Positions 31,131-39,783 of a stretch of 41,333 bases of DNA are shown one piece after another. The stretch comes from CAYMUB01 sp964393545 (lineage in GTDB: Bacteria; Patescibacteriota; Microgenomatia; Daviesbacterales; UBA10151). The position numbers were made by a program, and so were the translations under genes. Numbering within the stretch: position 1 is the stretch's first letter; every line of letters begins with the position of its first letter. The stretch covers positions 1 through 41,333 of the forward strand of contig CAYMUB010000027.1 of assembly GCA_964393545.1 (NCBI GenBank). Direction: 5' to 3'. The notes beneath the pieces are model-generated. The model ran no database searches. It was not told where the DNA came from and was given only the letters and a program-made list of their open reading frames with translations.

Positions 31131-31139
31131 TTATCCACA
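31131..31139 (+). promoter_or_regulatory. DnaA box upstream of dnaA
   Basis: TTATCCACA, perfect consensus, in the dnaA-rpmH gap next to the dnaA start. Likely used for autorepression or as part of the origin. Confidence 0.7.
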
Positions 31140-31180
31140 ATCTAATTCAAAGAGGATAAACTAACAAGATAGAGAAACTA

Positions 31181-31209
31181 TTAAAAAGTAGATCAAGTTA
31201 TGCTATACT
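31181..31209 (+). promoter_or_regulatory. Promoter of the rpmH operon
   Basis: TTAAAA (31181-31186), 17-bp spacer, TATACT (31204-31209) with extended TGC, then nine bases to the ATG at 31219. It drives the overlapping rpmH-rnpA-yidD-yidC chain with almost no leader. Confidence 0.55.
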
Positions 31210-31218
31210 TGCTCTGAT

Positions 31219-31356
31219 ATGCCAAAGCGAACATACCAACCTAAAAAAGTAAAAAGGGCCAGGAAACACGGTTTTAGAGCTAGAATGGCAACTTCTGGTG
31301 GACAAAAGGTTTTAAAAAGACGAAGAGGTGAAGGCAGAGTTCGTTTGACTGTTTAA
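31219..31356 (+). CDS. rpmH: 50S ribosomal protein bL34
   Basis: A 45-residue, very basic protein: MPKRTYQPKKVKRARKHGF followed by RARMATSGGQKVLKRRRGEGR, the classic bL34 sequence. It is the small large-subunit protein near the exit tunnel. The gene starts the conserved origin-side operon; its TAA overlaps the rnpA ATG (TAATG). Confidence 0.97.
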   Translation: MPKRTYQPKKVKRARKHGFRARMATSGGQKVLKRRRGEGRVRLTV

Positions 31357-31694
31357 TGTTACCCAAAGAATTTAGATTAAATTTAGGGAAGGACTTTAAG
31401 TGGGTGGCCTCAGGTAAAAAATTAGAAACCAAATTTGCCAAGCTTTTTGTAAGAACTGGTGAGAACATTTTTCCCAGAATAGGAATTGCAACTTCAGGCA
31501 AGATTTTTAAGAAAGCTACTCAAAGGAATAGAAGCAGAAGACTGGTTTCTTCCGCGCTGGAAAAATTATATCAGCGCTTGCCGGGTAATATAAATATAGT
31601 GACTCTTCCCAAAGTTGGGGTAATTAAGGTAAAATCAAAAGAAGTATTAACAGATTTAGAATCTGTTTTAAAGAATGAAAAAGTTATTGCTTAG
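31356..31694 (+). CDS. rnpA: Ribonuclease P protein component
   Basis: A 112-residue basic protein with the RNR motif region (KKATQRNRSRRLVSSAL, about 49-65), F/R contacts in FAKLFVRTG, and typical length. It helps RNase P RNA remove tRNA 5' leaders. The RNA gene is not in this window. It is coupled to rpmH by TAATG and overlaps yidD by 20 bases, the standard order rpmH-rnpA-yidD-yidC. Confidence 0.93.
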   Translation: MLPKEFRLNLGKDFKWVASGKKLETKFAKLFVRTGENIFPRIGIATSGKIFKKATQRNRSRRLVSSALEKLYQRLPGNINIVTLPKVGVIKVKSKEVLTDLESVLKNEKVIA

Positions 31695-31875
31695 TTTAAT
31701 TGAAGTTTACCAGAATTATTTATCCTTTGATAAAGGAATACTGGCCTTTCTTGCTCCAGGTGGAGCTTGCAGGTTTGAGACAAGATGTTCTGAGTATACC
31801 AAGCAAGTAATCAGGGAGTTTGGGGTTATTCAAGGTAGTTGGTTAGGAATAAAAAGAATAGGAAGTTGTAGATGA
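31675..31875 (+). CDS. yidD: Membrane insertion efficiency factor YidD
   Basis: A 66-residue amphipathic protein with the YidD core CRFETRCSEYTKQVIREFG and a preceding hydrophobic part (ILAFLAPGGA). It acts with YidC in membrane protein insertion. The family's CRFxPxCS has the proline changed to R here, and the protein is at the short end of the family. It overlaps rnpA by 20 bases and yidC by four. Confidence 0.9.
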   Translation: MKKLLLSLIEVYQNYLSFDKGILAFLAPGGACRFETRCSEYTKQVIREFGVIQGSWLGIKRIGSCR

Positions 31876-32717
31876 ATCAAATTGGGGATATTTTTAATTT
31901 AATATTCATGGGTCCTGTGGTTAATCTTTTAGTACTAGTTTACCAGGGCTTATTTTCCTTACATATCCCCGGGGCATTAGGTCTTTCTATTATGTTTCTA
32001 ACAATTATCATCAGAGTTTTAGTTTGGCCATTTATGTCTTCTCAGATTAAAGCCACCAAAAAAATGGCTGATCTAAAACCATACTTAGATGCTTTAAAAT
32101 CAAAGCATAAAGGTGATAAACAAGGTTTGGCAGCAGCTCAAATGGTTTTATACAAAGAACATGGGGTTAATCCAGCCGGAGGATGTTTGCCTGCCATAAT
32201 CCAAATACCAGTTTTCATTGCCCTTTACCAATCAATTATTAATATCTTACCTGGGGCAGGTGGGCATATTGACAGGATTAATTCTTTAATATATTTTCCC
32301 CAGTTCAAACTGCCTTCAACAATAGACCCTGATTTTTTTGGAATAAATTTAGGAATCAAGCCTTCAGAATTTGCAAAATTTGGAGTGTTGTTGCTTTTGA
32401 TCCCTGTTTTAACAGCTGCTTTAACTTTTATTCAATCAAAAATGGCTATGTCAAAAGCAGTTAAAAAATATCCTTCTGATTCACCAAAGGAGAAAAAAGA
32501 AAAAGAGGGCATGGAAGAAAGCATGGGGCAAGTTCAATCACAAATGGTCTATATGATGCCAATTATGATTGGTTATTTTGCTTTTAATTTTCCAGTAGGA
32601 CTTGCAATTTATTGGAATACCTATACAATACTGGGAATCATCCAGCAATATAAGATTTCAGGCTGGGGAGGATTGAGCGACTACGTCGCTAAGTTAAAAG
32701 GTAAAAGTTTAAAGTAA
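31872..32717 (+). CDS. yidC: Membrane protein insertase YidC
   Basis: A 281-residue Oxa1-type insertase of the short form, without the large periplasmic domain of Proteobacteria. About five transmembrane segments: near 13-35, 42-60, 108-130, 170-195 and 225-255. Typical blocks are TIIIRVLVWPFMSSQIKATKKM and NPAGGCLPAIIQIPVFIALYQ. The positively charged loop after the first segment matches the hydrophilic groove. It inserts small membrane proteins such as the two-helix pilins here. It sits in the rpmH operon with four-base overlap to yidD. Confidence 0.96.
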   Translation: MNQIGDIFNLIFMGPVVNLLVLVYQGLFSLHIPGALGLSIMFLTIIIRVLVWPFMSSQIKATKKMADLKPYLDALKSKHKGDKQGLAAAQMVLYKEHGVNPAGGCLPAIIQIPVFIALYQSIINILPGAGGHIDRINSLIYFPQFKLPSTIDPDFFGINLGIKPSEFAKFGVLLLLIPVLTAALTFIQSKMAMSKAVKKYPSDSPKEKKEKEGMEESMGQVQSQMVYMMPIMIGYFAFNFPVGLAIYWNTYTILGIIQQYKISGWGGLSDYVAKLKGKSLK

Positions 32718-32722
32718 AAAAT

Positions 32723-33202
32723 ATGGAAGAGCAGTTAAGTGAAGTGTTAGATAATATTTTAGGATTACTTCTTCTAGAGGGTAGCTATGAAGTAGAAGAA
32801 GTGGATGAGGGTTTTGCGGTATCAATAGACACTAAAGATGCAGGAAGATTAATTGGAGCCAGAGGAGAGTCTCTGGAAGGGTTGCAGTTGATTATTAATC
32901 AAATAATGTCCCGCAAAGCAGGAGAAGGCGGGTTTAAGAGGGTAATGTTGGATGTAGCTGGCTGGAGAAAACAGAGAGAGGCAGAGTTAAAATCTATGGC
33001 TGAAAGCTTTGGTAAACAAGTATTAGAATCTGGTAAAGAGTTAGAGCTGGAACCAATGTCTTCCTGGCAAAGAAGAGTTGTGCACATGGTTTTAGAAGCT
33101 TTGGGTGGATTATCCTCTGAGAGTATTGGTGAAGGCAGAGATAGACATATTGTGATAAAAGTGAAAACCGAAGAGCAAGATGTTAAATCTGAAGAGAGTT
33201 GA
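32723..33202 (+). CDS. jag: KH-R3H RNA-binding protein (Jag/KhpB)
   Basis: A 159-residue protein. A KH domain (about 20-85) has GARGESLEGLQLI as its GxxG loop region, and an R3H domain (about 95-155) has the motif SSWQRRVVHMVLEALGG followed by GEGRDRHIVIK. It lacks the N-terminal Jag domain of Bacillus, as is common in short versions. It is an RNA-binding regulator usually found after yidC, as here. Confidence 0.92.
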   Translation: MEEQLSEVLDNILGLLLLEGSYEVEEVDEGFAVSIDTKDAGRLIGARGESLEGLQLIINQIMSRKAGEGGFKRVMLDVAGWRKQREAELKSMAESFGKQVLESGKELELEPMSSWQRRVVHMVLEALGGLSSESIGEGRDRHIVIKVKTEEQDVKSEES

Positions 33203-34382
33203 GCAAGTACTTCTTTTTCTCACCATTTTATTTCTTCCCACTCAACTTGGTAAACATTTTTGGCCAGAATTTAGTTTTGTCTATTCCCTTCCAATAGATT
33301 ACTTATCCCCTACCTTATATTTTTGGGATTTACTAGCTGTTTTACTTTGTATTGTTTTTCTTGTGCAAGGTGGCCATATAAACAGAGTAGCTTTGAATTT
33401 ATTTTTTCTATTTCTTTTAACTCAATCGTTTTCTTTATTTTCAAACCCTTTAAATATAGGGATTGGACTGGTGAGACTTGAGCAATATCTTATTGCTGGT
33501 TTGTTTGGGGTTTATCTTGCGTCTTCAAAGTCTTCCCGGACAACCTCAGTAATTTTCTGGGGATTTATATTGTCAATTACAAGCGAAAGTTTTTTGGCAA
33601 TTGCACAATTTTTAAAGGGAGGAACGGTCGGGTTTTGGCTGTTGGGAGAAAGAAATTTTTCGCTTTCAACTCCCGCTATTTCTAAATTTGACTTTTATGG
33701 CAGAGAGTTTTTAAGACCATATGCTACTTTCCCACATCCAAATGTACTGGCTGGTTTTATGCTGGTAGGGGTTATGCTTTTGTCTTCGGTTAGAAATCTC
33801 TTAAAAAGAGCAGCTGCTATATTTGCTGCTGTGGTAATTTTACTCACCATGTCCAGAGTGGTAATTATAGCCGGTTTAGTTTTTGCCTTTACAACCCAAA
33901 TCAAAAATAGCAGCCGGGTTTTGCTGCTGTTTTTTTTGATAATATTGCTGCCAATTTTATATACTAGATTTTCCTCTCTTTTGAATTTTGATAATCTAAC
34001 TTTTATCAGGCGGGAGGAATTGTCCTTTATTGCTGTAAAGATTTGGACTACCTCCCCAATTTTTGGATTAGGGTTAAATAATTTTATCCCTGCTGCAGCT
34101 GATTTGCTTTTGTCAGGACCAAGCAGATTTTTACAACCAGTGCATAATATTTTCTTACTCTCTTTGTCTGAAACTGGGATGGTGGGACTTGTTGGGTTAA
34201 TTGTTTTAACTGGCTACCCTATTTTTATGCTTTCTAAACTATCTCCTAAACAATATCCGGTCTTATTTGTTTGGGGAGTGATTATTTTTTTAGGAATGTT
34301 TGATCATTATTTTCTGACTCTGCCTCAAGGGTACAGGCTACTGTTTTTTATATGGGGGCTTAACCTTCGTATGTTAAGATAA
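33180..34382 (+). CDS. O-antigen ligase/polymerase-like membrane protein
   Basis: A 400-residue protein with about 11 transmembrane helices and the O-antigen ligase pattern in its last third: FAVKIWTTSP-like (IAVKIWTTSPIFGLGLNNF), then PVHNIFLLSLSETGMVGLVGL. Enzymes of this type join or polymerise lipid-linked glycans outside the membrane. It overlaps jag by 23 bases and precedes a flippase, so the two probably build a surface polysaccharide or glycoprotein sugar. The exact substrate is unknown. Confidence 0.82.
   Translation: MLNLKRVEQVLLFLTILFLPTQLGKHFWPEFSFVYSLPIDYLSPTLYFWDLLAVLLCIVFLVQGGHINRVALNLFFLFLLTQSFSLFSNPLNIGIGLVRLEQYLIAGLFGVYLASSKSSRTTSVIFWGFILSITSESFLAIAQFLKGGTVGFWLLGERNFSLSTPAISKFDFYGREFLRPYATFPHPNVLAGFMLVGVMLLSSVRNLLKRAAAIFAAVVILLTMSRVVIIAGLVFAFTTQIKNSSRVLLLFFLIILLPILYTRFSSLLNFDNLTFIRREELSFIAVKIWTTSPIFGLGLNNFIPAAADLLLSGPSRFLQPVHNIFLLSLSETGMVGLVGLIVLTGYPIFMLSKLSPKQYPVLFVWGVIIFLGMFDHYFLTLPQGYRLLFFIWGLNLRMLR
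34372..34380 (+). promoter_or_regulatory. Extended -10 before the flippase
   Basis: TGTTAAGAT ends six bases before GTG at 34387. The same spacing is seen before other GTG starts (866 and 36059), so it favours this GTG over TTG 34384. Confidence 0.4.
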
Positions 34383-34386
34383 TTTG

Positions 34387-35577
34387 GTGAGTATTTTCAG
34401 AGTAATCTTCAAACAAACCTTTTGGCAGATTATTGGAAAAGTAGTAACTTCAATATCAACTTTTATTATTTTGGGTATCGTGGCTAGGAATTATCATGAG
34501 AGAGGAACTGGTATTTTTACTCTGACTCTAACTTACTTAACCATGTTTAGTTTGTTGGTTGACTTTGGATTTAATGCCCATGTTTTAAGAAGCAGTAATC
34601 TTGAATGGAATAAACTCTTTGGTGTCAGAATTATCTGGTCGGTAGTTTTAGTAATAATTGCTTTAGTGCTATTTCCGTTTTTGCCATTTGCAAATACTGA
34701 ATTTAAGCTGGCAGCTATCTTTGGCAGCTTAGCTATTGTCGGATCTGCTGTTTTTATTACCTGTAATCTTATTTTTCAAGCTAGATTAAGATATGACTTT
34801 TCTGTCTTATCATCCAGCACAGGAACTGTAATAGGTTTGCTTTTTTATCTCTTATTATCATCAAGGAATTATCCCGTCTCTGATATTTTGATAGCTCATT
34901 CAATAACTTGGATATCGATTGCTTTGCTTTCTTTAATCCTGGTCAAGAAGTATCAATCAAGGCTTCTCCCCTCCTTTGATTTCCATTATGCTAAGTCTTT
35001 ATTCAAAGATTCCTGGCCTTTGGCTGCAACTTTAGCTTTAAATGTGGTTTACTTTAGGGCAGACTCATTTTTACTGGCATCATTAAAAGGGATTTCCGAA
35101 GTGGGTACTTATAATGTAGCTTATTCAATTTTTCAATCAGTTTTAGTTGTACCTAGTTTTATTATGAATGCTTATTACCCGTTGATGCTAAAGTCTTTTG
35201 CTAAGATAAAAATGGTGGCAATTTTTTTAGCCGGGTTGTCTTTGGCAGGTGCTTTTCTGGTTTGGCTTTTAGCACCCATTTTTATCAATATTCTAACCGG
35301 AGGAAAAGGATTTGAGGGGTCAATTCAAAGTTTACAAATCCTCTCTTTATCCTTGCCGGCTTTTTTTATTTCATCTTTGCTGATGTGGTTTTTTCTGGCA
35401 AAGGGTCTATACAAGAAAATCTTAGTAATTTATTTTCTTGGTTTAGTTATAAATTTGAGTTTAAACCTGATATTAATCCCTGGATATTCTTTTTATGGAG
35501 CATCGTACGTGACAGTGATTTCTGAATATCTTATTTTACTAATGCAGATTTTTGTTCTTAGAAGTATACTTCATTAA
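34387..35577 (+). CDS. Polysaccharide flippase (Wzx/MATE-like)
   Basis: A 396-residue polytopic protein with about 12 hydrophobic helices. The N-terminus (QTFWQIIGKVVTSISTFIILGIVAR) and the inner VYFRADSFLLASLKG with VGTYNVAYSIFQ fit the oligosaccharide flippase family, which moves lipid-linked sugars across the membrane. It follows the ligase-like gene and overlaps rnhA by one base (TAATG). The start is GTG 34387 by promoter spacing; TTG 34384 adds one residue. Confidence 0.85.
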   Translation: MSIFRVIFKQTFWQIIGKVVTSISTFIILGIVARNYHERGTGIFTLTLTYLTMFSLLVDFGFNAHVLRSSNLEWNKLFGVRIIWSVVLVIIALVLFPFLPFANTEFKLAAIFGSLAIVGSAVFITCNLIFQARLRYDFSVLSSSTGTVIGLLFYLLLSSRNYPVSDILIAHSITWISIALLSLILVKKYQSRLLPSFDFHYAKSLFKDSWPLAATLALNVVYFRADSFLLASLKGISEVGTYNVAYSIFQSVLVVPSFIMNAYYPLMLKSFAKIKMVAIFLAGLSLAGAFLVWLLAPIFINILTGGKGFEGSIQSLQILSLSLPAFFISSLLMWFFLAKGLYKKILVIYFLGLVINLSLNLILIPGYSFYGASYVTVISEYLILLMQIFVLRSILH

Positions 35578-35981
35578 TGAAATTAATTATTTACACAGAT
35601 GGTGCTTCAAGAGGAAATCCAGGTCAAGCTTCCTATGGATTTACCGTTACCAGTATAGATGGAAAGTTAGTTTATGAAGAAGGTAAATATATTGGTATTG
35701 CGACCAATAACGTAGCTGAATATAGCGCAGTACTCCAAGCCTTAAAATGGACTTTGAAAAATATAAAAGGGAAAACGCAAATCAAGTTTTATGCTGATTC
35801 AAAATTAGTGGTTGAGCAGCTTTCCGGCCGTTATAAAATAAAAAGCCCTCATTTGAAATTAATAATACAGGAGATTTTGAAGTTGACTCTAAAGTTGGAT
35901 GATATTGAATTTACTCATGTAATACGGGAAAAAAATACCCAGGCAGATAAGCTGGCAAACCTTGCTTTGGACAACTTATAA
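35577..35981 (+). CDS. rnhA: Ribonuclease HI family protein
   Basis: A 134-residue RNase H fold. The active-site set is visible: D8 in YTDGASRGNPG, E48 in NNVAEYSAVLQAL, D74 in YADSKLVVEQL, H114 and D124 in HVIREKNTQADKLANLA. It cuts the RNA strand of RNA-DNA hybrids, as needed for primer removal and R-loop control. The short form without the basic handle loop is like those of archaea and Gram-positives. It overlaps the flippase stop. Confidence 0.92.
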   Translation: MKLIIYTDGASRGNPGQASYGFTVTSIDGKLVYEEGKYIGIATNNVAEYSAVLQALKWTLKNIKGKTQIKFYADSKLVVEQLSGRYKIKSPHLKLIIQEILKLTLKLDDIEFTHVIREKNTQADKLANLALDNL

Positions 35982-36024
35982 CAACTTGTTCCACCATGAC
36001 ATAGAAAGTCTGCTTTTATCTCTC

Positions 36025-36052
36025 TTGCATTCTTTGCGGTAAGTGCTACGAT
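36025..36052 (+). promoter_or_regulatory. Promoter of the SDR-DUF4012 gene
   Basis: TTGCAT (36025-36030), 16-bp spacer, TACGAT (36047-36052) with extended TGC, then six bases to the GTG start at 36059. Confidence 0.5.
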
Positions 36053-36058
36053 TTGCTC

Positions 36059-38959
36059 GTGGAAGAAATCAATCAAACTATCAAAAAGAATACCCGCATT
36101 CTACTTGCACGGAACACTCCTGTTGCTTTGGTCGTGGGGGCGGCTTCATTTTTTGGATCACATTTAGTAGACAGCCTGCTTTTAAAAGATATTCAAGTTA
36201 TTGGAGTTGATGACTTATCAAAAGGAAAAAGAGCTAACCTAGCTCAGGCATCGGAAAACAAAAACTTTCATTTAATAATTGAGTCTTCAGAAAATCTTAA
36301 TTTGGAAGTAGAAAGATTGGATTATATTTTTATTGTTCCTCAGGGTAAGCAGTCTATTGACAAGATACAAAGTCTTTCCAGAAGATTAGGATCCAGGTTA
36401 CTGCTTATTTCCTCAATTGAGCTTTATGACAAAAAGGAAACCACAGATAGTTTGAAAGGCTTAGAAAAAATTGAATCAGAAATTGCTAAGGCAGCCAAAG
36501 AAGATAACTTAAATGCTAGAATCCTAAGACTAGGACCTGTTTTTGGTCCCAGAATGGATTTTGATAATTATCTAAGTAAGCTAGATCCCATTACTAAGTT
36601 AATTCAACAAAGTCTAAGTGGAGATTTGCAAAAAGATACCTCTTCTGAATTTTCCTCCAGAAGCTTATATATAAATGATGCTTGTAACCTGGCTATCAAA
36701 TGTATATTTGCCGGGGCCACTGCTCAGAAAATATTTGATGGAGTTTTGCCCTCACCAATCAAGGTGGTTGAGATTAAACAAGTATTGCTTGATCCTATCT
36801 GGTATGAAAATAAAAACTTTTCTCCTTCTGAATTACCTTCCTGGTCAACACCTAACTTGGAAAAAACTATTAGATTTTTAAACTGGCATCCAAATTCTGA
36901 ATTAGTTAAGAGCCTAAAAGATACTTTAAATTATTTTAAAGAAAATGAGATTCAAGTGCCTAAGTTGGAGGAGAAAATAGAAGCAGAGGAGGAAAAAGTA
37001 ACTCAGATCAGAGAAAACCACCAATGGAAAACAGAAAAGATGGGGGAGCTTCAAGGTTTTAAAAATCAAATAAAAAAAGCAGAAGAAAAAAAGAAGCCTA
37101 AGAAGGGGAGCAGTAAAGCAAGAAGATTAATACCTTTAGTGGTGCTAGTTTTAGTAATTTATGCTTTAGTTTGGCCTTTTTTGCAAATGAGTTGGGGAGT
37201 CTTAACTTTTAGATATCAACTATCAGAAGCTGTAAAATATTTAGAAAAAGGGGAGTTTGAAAAAAGCCTATCTTCCGTAAACCAAGCCAAACAAGGAGTT
37301 ATTCAAGCAAAAGCTATTTTTTTCTCCTTAGAGCCTATTCGTCAAATAGGTCTTTTAAAACCCCAATTTGAAGTAGGGGATAACTTAGCAAATCTTGCCA
37401 CATTATCTGCAGACTCTGCTCAAAATACAATTCTAGGAATACAAAATTTAATTAGCAGTTTAAAAAGTATAACAGGAGAGTTGAATGATTCTCCAAAAAA
37501 CTACTTTGAACAATCCACAGCCTATCTTTCATCAGCAGATGAAGATTTATCTAAATCATCTGCTTTAATTAACAGCCCGGATTTTAAATCTAGTTTACCC
37601 AAAGTACTAAAATTTAGAGTGGATAGTTTATCAGACAGGCTGGCTGTTTATTCTAATTTAGTGAGAAAGGGGAGAGCTCTGAGCTTATTACTACCAGAAG
37701 TTGTTGCATTGGATGGAAAAAAAGATTACTTAGTGCTCTTGCAAAATAATAACGAGCTCCGGCCAACTGGCGGGTTTATTGGCTCTTTTGCCAAGGTTTC
37801 TTTTGAAGGAGGCAGGTTAAAAAAATTGGAGGTTAATGATACATACGCAATAGACGGACAACTAAAGATTCATGTTGAGCCTCCCAAAGAAATTAAAGAA
37901 GATTTAAATCAAAAAGATTATTTTTTACGGGATGCTAACTTTGAGCCGGATTTTCCCTCATCAGCCAGACAAATTGAATGGTTTTATGCCAAAGAAACAG
38001 GTCAAAGAGTTGAAGGGGTGATTGCTTTGGATATCTCAGCTGTAGAGGATTTACTATCAGTAGTAGGCCCGCTGGAATTGTCTGATTATGGGGAACAAAT
38101 AACTCCGGCCAATTTATTTGAAAGAGCCATCAGTCATGCCGAGATTAATTTTTTCCCTGGCACACAAGCTAAAAAAAGTTTCCTTACAGCTCTAACTCAA
38201 AGCTTATTTAATAAACTGTTTTTCCTGCCAAACCAAAATTGGCCGGGTATTGTAACCTCTTTAGGTAGATCTTTAGAAAAAAAACACCTTAGTATTTATT
38301 TAGATAATCCAACTCTTTTTTCATATATTATTTCTCAAAACTGGGGAGGAGTTTTACCAAGACCGGTTAGTGCAAGTGAGGGAGTACTGACTGATTTGCT
38401 CTCCCCAGTTGAGGCAAATTTGGGAGCAAATAAAGCCAATTACTATTTAGATAGAAAGTATAATCTGGAAACAGTGATTGGTAAAGATGGGGAAGTAGGC
38501 CATAGACTTAGGATTGCTTATACAAACAGAAGTCCATCTGATACTTTCCCTGCTGGGAAGTACAAAAACAGGATGAGAGTTTATTTACCAATAGGAACAA
38601 AACTAAATAGAGCTTTATGGGGTGAGAAGGAGATTACCAAGGAGGTGACAAATTTTACAGACTATGGCAGATCTGGATTTTCTTTTTTGATTGAACTTTT
38701 GCCTAAAGAGCAAAAGACCTTAGTTTTAGATTATCAATTATCAACCAAGCTTTCCTACAAAAATAGCAAAGCAATCTATAGACTGGATGTAGTTAAACAG
38801 GCAGGTACTTTAAAAGACCCATTTATTTGGTCTGTGACTTACCCTATAAATATTAAATTATCCTCAAACCAGATTCAGAAAATAGGTCCACAAGAGCAAA
38901 CTATTAAAACTGATCTGTCAGCAGATAAAACTTTTGAACTGGAATTTACCCGTCCTTGA
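36059..38959 (+). CDS. Fusion of inactive SDR epimerase domain with DUF4012
   Basis: A 966-residue protein from GTG 36059 (TTG 36053 is possible). Residues 18-300 are an NAD-dependent epimerase-like fold (ALVVGAASFFGSHLVDSLL, RILRLGPVFGPRM). The middle Gly of GxxGxxG is Ser and the YxxxK position reads KGLEK, so the catalytic Tyr is missing and it is probably not an enzyme. A coiled coil (about 305-350) and transmembrane helix (about 358-380) lead to an outer DUF4012 region (about 395-966; LVLLQNNNELRPTGGFIGS near 560). DUF4012 proteins are surface-associated and poorly understood. It lies after glycan genes, so a role in surface polysaccharide handling is plausible. Confidence 0.82.
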   Translation: MEEINQTIKKNTRILLARNTPVALVVGAASFFGSHLVDSLLLKDIQVIGVDDLSKGKRANLAQASENKNFHLIIESSENLNLEVERLDYIFIVPQGKQSIDKIQSLSRRLGSRLLLISSIELYDKKETTDSLKGLEKIESEIAKAAKEDNLNARILRLGPVFGPRMDFDNYLSKLDPITKLIQQSLSGDLQKDTSSEFSSRSLYINDACNLAIKCIFAGATAQKIFDGVLPSPIKVVEIKQVLLDPIWYENKNFSPSELPSWSTPNLEKTIRFLNWHPNSELVKSLKDTLNYFKENEIQVPKLEEKIEAEEEKVTQIRENHQWKTEKMGELQGFKNQIKKAEEKKKPKKGSSKARRLIPLVVLVLVIYALVWPFLQMSWGVLTFRYQLSEAVKYLEKGEFEKSLSSVNQAKQGVIQAKAIFFSLEPIRQIGLLKPQFEVGDNLANLATLSADSAQNTILGIQNLISSLKSITGELNDSPKNYFEQSTAYLSSADEDLSKSSALINSPDFKSSLPKVLKFRVDSLSDRLAVYSNLVRKGRALSLLLPEVVALDGKKDYLVLLQNNNELRPTGGFIGSFAKVSFEGGRLKKLEVNDTYAIDGQLKIHVEPPKEIKEDLNQKDYFLRDANFEPDFPSSARQIEWFYAKETGQRVEGVIALDISAVEDLLSVVGPLELSDYGEQITPANLFERAISHAEINFFPGTQAKKSFLTALTQSLFNKLFFLPNQNWPGIVTSLGRSLEKKHLSIYLDNPTLFSYIISQNWGGVLPRPVSASEGVLTDLLSPVEANLGANKANYYLDRKYNLETVIGKDGEVGHRLRIAYTNRSPSDTFPAGKYKNRMRVYLPIGTKLNRALWGEKEITKEVTNFTDYGRSGFSFLIELLPKEQKTLVLDYQLSTKLSYKNSKAIYRLDVVKQAGTLKDPFIWSVTYPINIKLSSNQIQKIGPQEQTIKTDLSADKTFELEFTRP

Positions 38960-38985
38960 ATATATAGCCTCACTTGTGGTAAATT
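38956..38985 (+). promoter_or_regulatory. Possible promoter of the bL25 gene
   Basis: TTGAAT (38956-38961), 18-bp spacer, TAATT-like TAAATT (38980-38985) with extended TGG, 12 bases to ATG 38998. The -35 overlaps the previous stop codon. Confidence 0.35.
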
Positions 38986-38997
38986 ACCCTAGACATT

Positions 38998-39783
38998 ATG
39001 GATAGATTAAGTTTGAATGCCGAAGAAAGAGTTATTTTAGGCAAAAAAGTAAAACACTTAAGAAAAGATGGAAAGTTGCCAGCTCATGTTTTTGGTAAAA
39101 ATTTAGAAACAGAATCTGTGACTGTTGAAACCCGTGATTTTCTAAAAATCTTTAAAATCGCAGGGGAAACAGCTTTGGTAGATTTAAAAATAGGCAAAGA
39201 GAAAGTCAGACCGGTTTTAATTAGAGAAGTCCAGTATCATCCTGTAACAGATGAAGCTATTCATATTGATTTTTATCAAGTTAACTTAACCCAAAAAGTT
39301 AAAGTTGCTGTGCCTTTGGTTTTGATAGGTGAACAACCAGAGAGCATAAAAACAGGGGAGGCAATTGTTTTGCAAACAATCAACGAACTAGAAGTAGAGG
39401 CTTTGCCGACTGATTTAATCGAAAAAATTGAAGTAGATATCACATCTTTGAAAAAAATTGATGACTCAATCACCATTGCTCAATTACAATTTGACAGAAG
39501 CAAACTAACTATCACAACTCCGGATGAAGAAATTGTCGTAAAACTAGCCCCGGCAGTGTCTGCTGAAATGGAGAAGTTACTGGAGGAGCAGGCTGCTGAA
39601 ACTGCTGCTGCAGCTGCAGAAAAAGGAGCAGAGGGTGTTGATGGAACAGAGGTAAAGGCTGAAGGTGAGGTTACAGAAGGTGCTGAGGGAACAGAGATAA
39701 AAGAGGGAGAAGTTCCATCTGAGGGTGAAGCTGGGAAAGCAGGCAGTGTACGTGAGTCAGAAGAGCCTAAGAAGGCCGAATGA
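38998..39783 (+). CDS. rplY: 50S ribosomal protein bL25 (Ctc form)
   Basis: A 261-residue protein of the long CTC type. The N-terminal 5S-rRNA-binding domain is 1-95 (GKKVKHLRKDGKLPAHVFGK, REVQYHPVTDEAIHIDFYQV) and the second beta domain is about 96-190. An acidic Ala/Glu/Gly tail (190-261) contains repeated EG.E-type units. The tail is longer than in most species and looks disordered. It binds 5S rRNA in the large subunit. Confidence 0.93.
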   Translation: MDRLSLNAEERVILGKKVKHLRKDGKLPAHVFGKNLETESVTVETRDFLKIFKIAGETALVDLKIGKEKVRPVLIREVQYHPVTDEAIHIDFYQVNLTQKVKVAVPLVLIGEQPESIKTGEAIVLQTINELEVEALPTDLIEKIEVDITSLKKIDDSITIAQLQFDRSKLTITTPDEEIVVKLAPAVSAEMEKLLEEQAAETAAAAAEKGAEGVDGTEVKAEGEVTEGAEGTEIKEGEVPSEGEAGKAGSVRESEEPKKAE

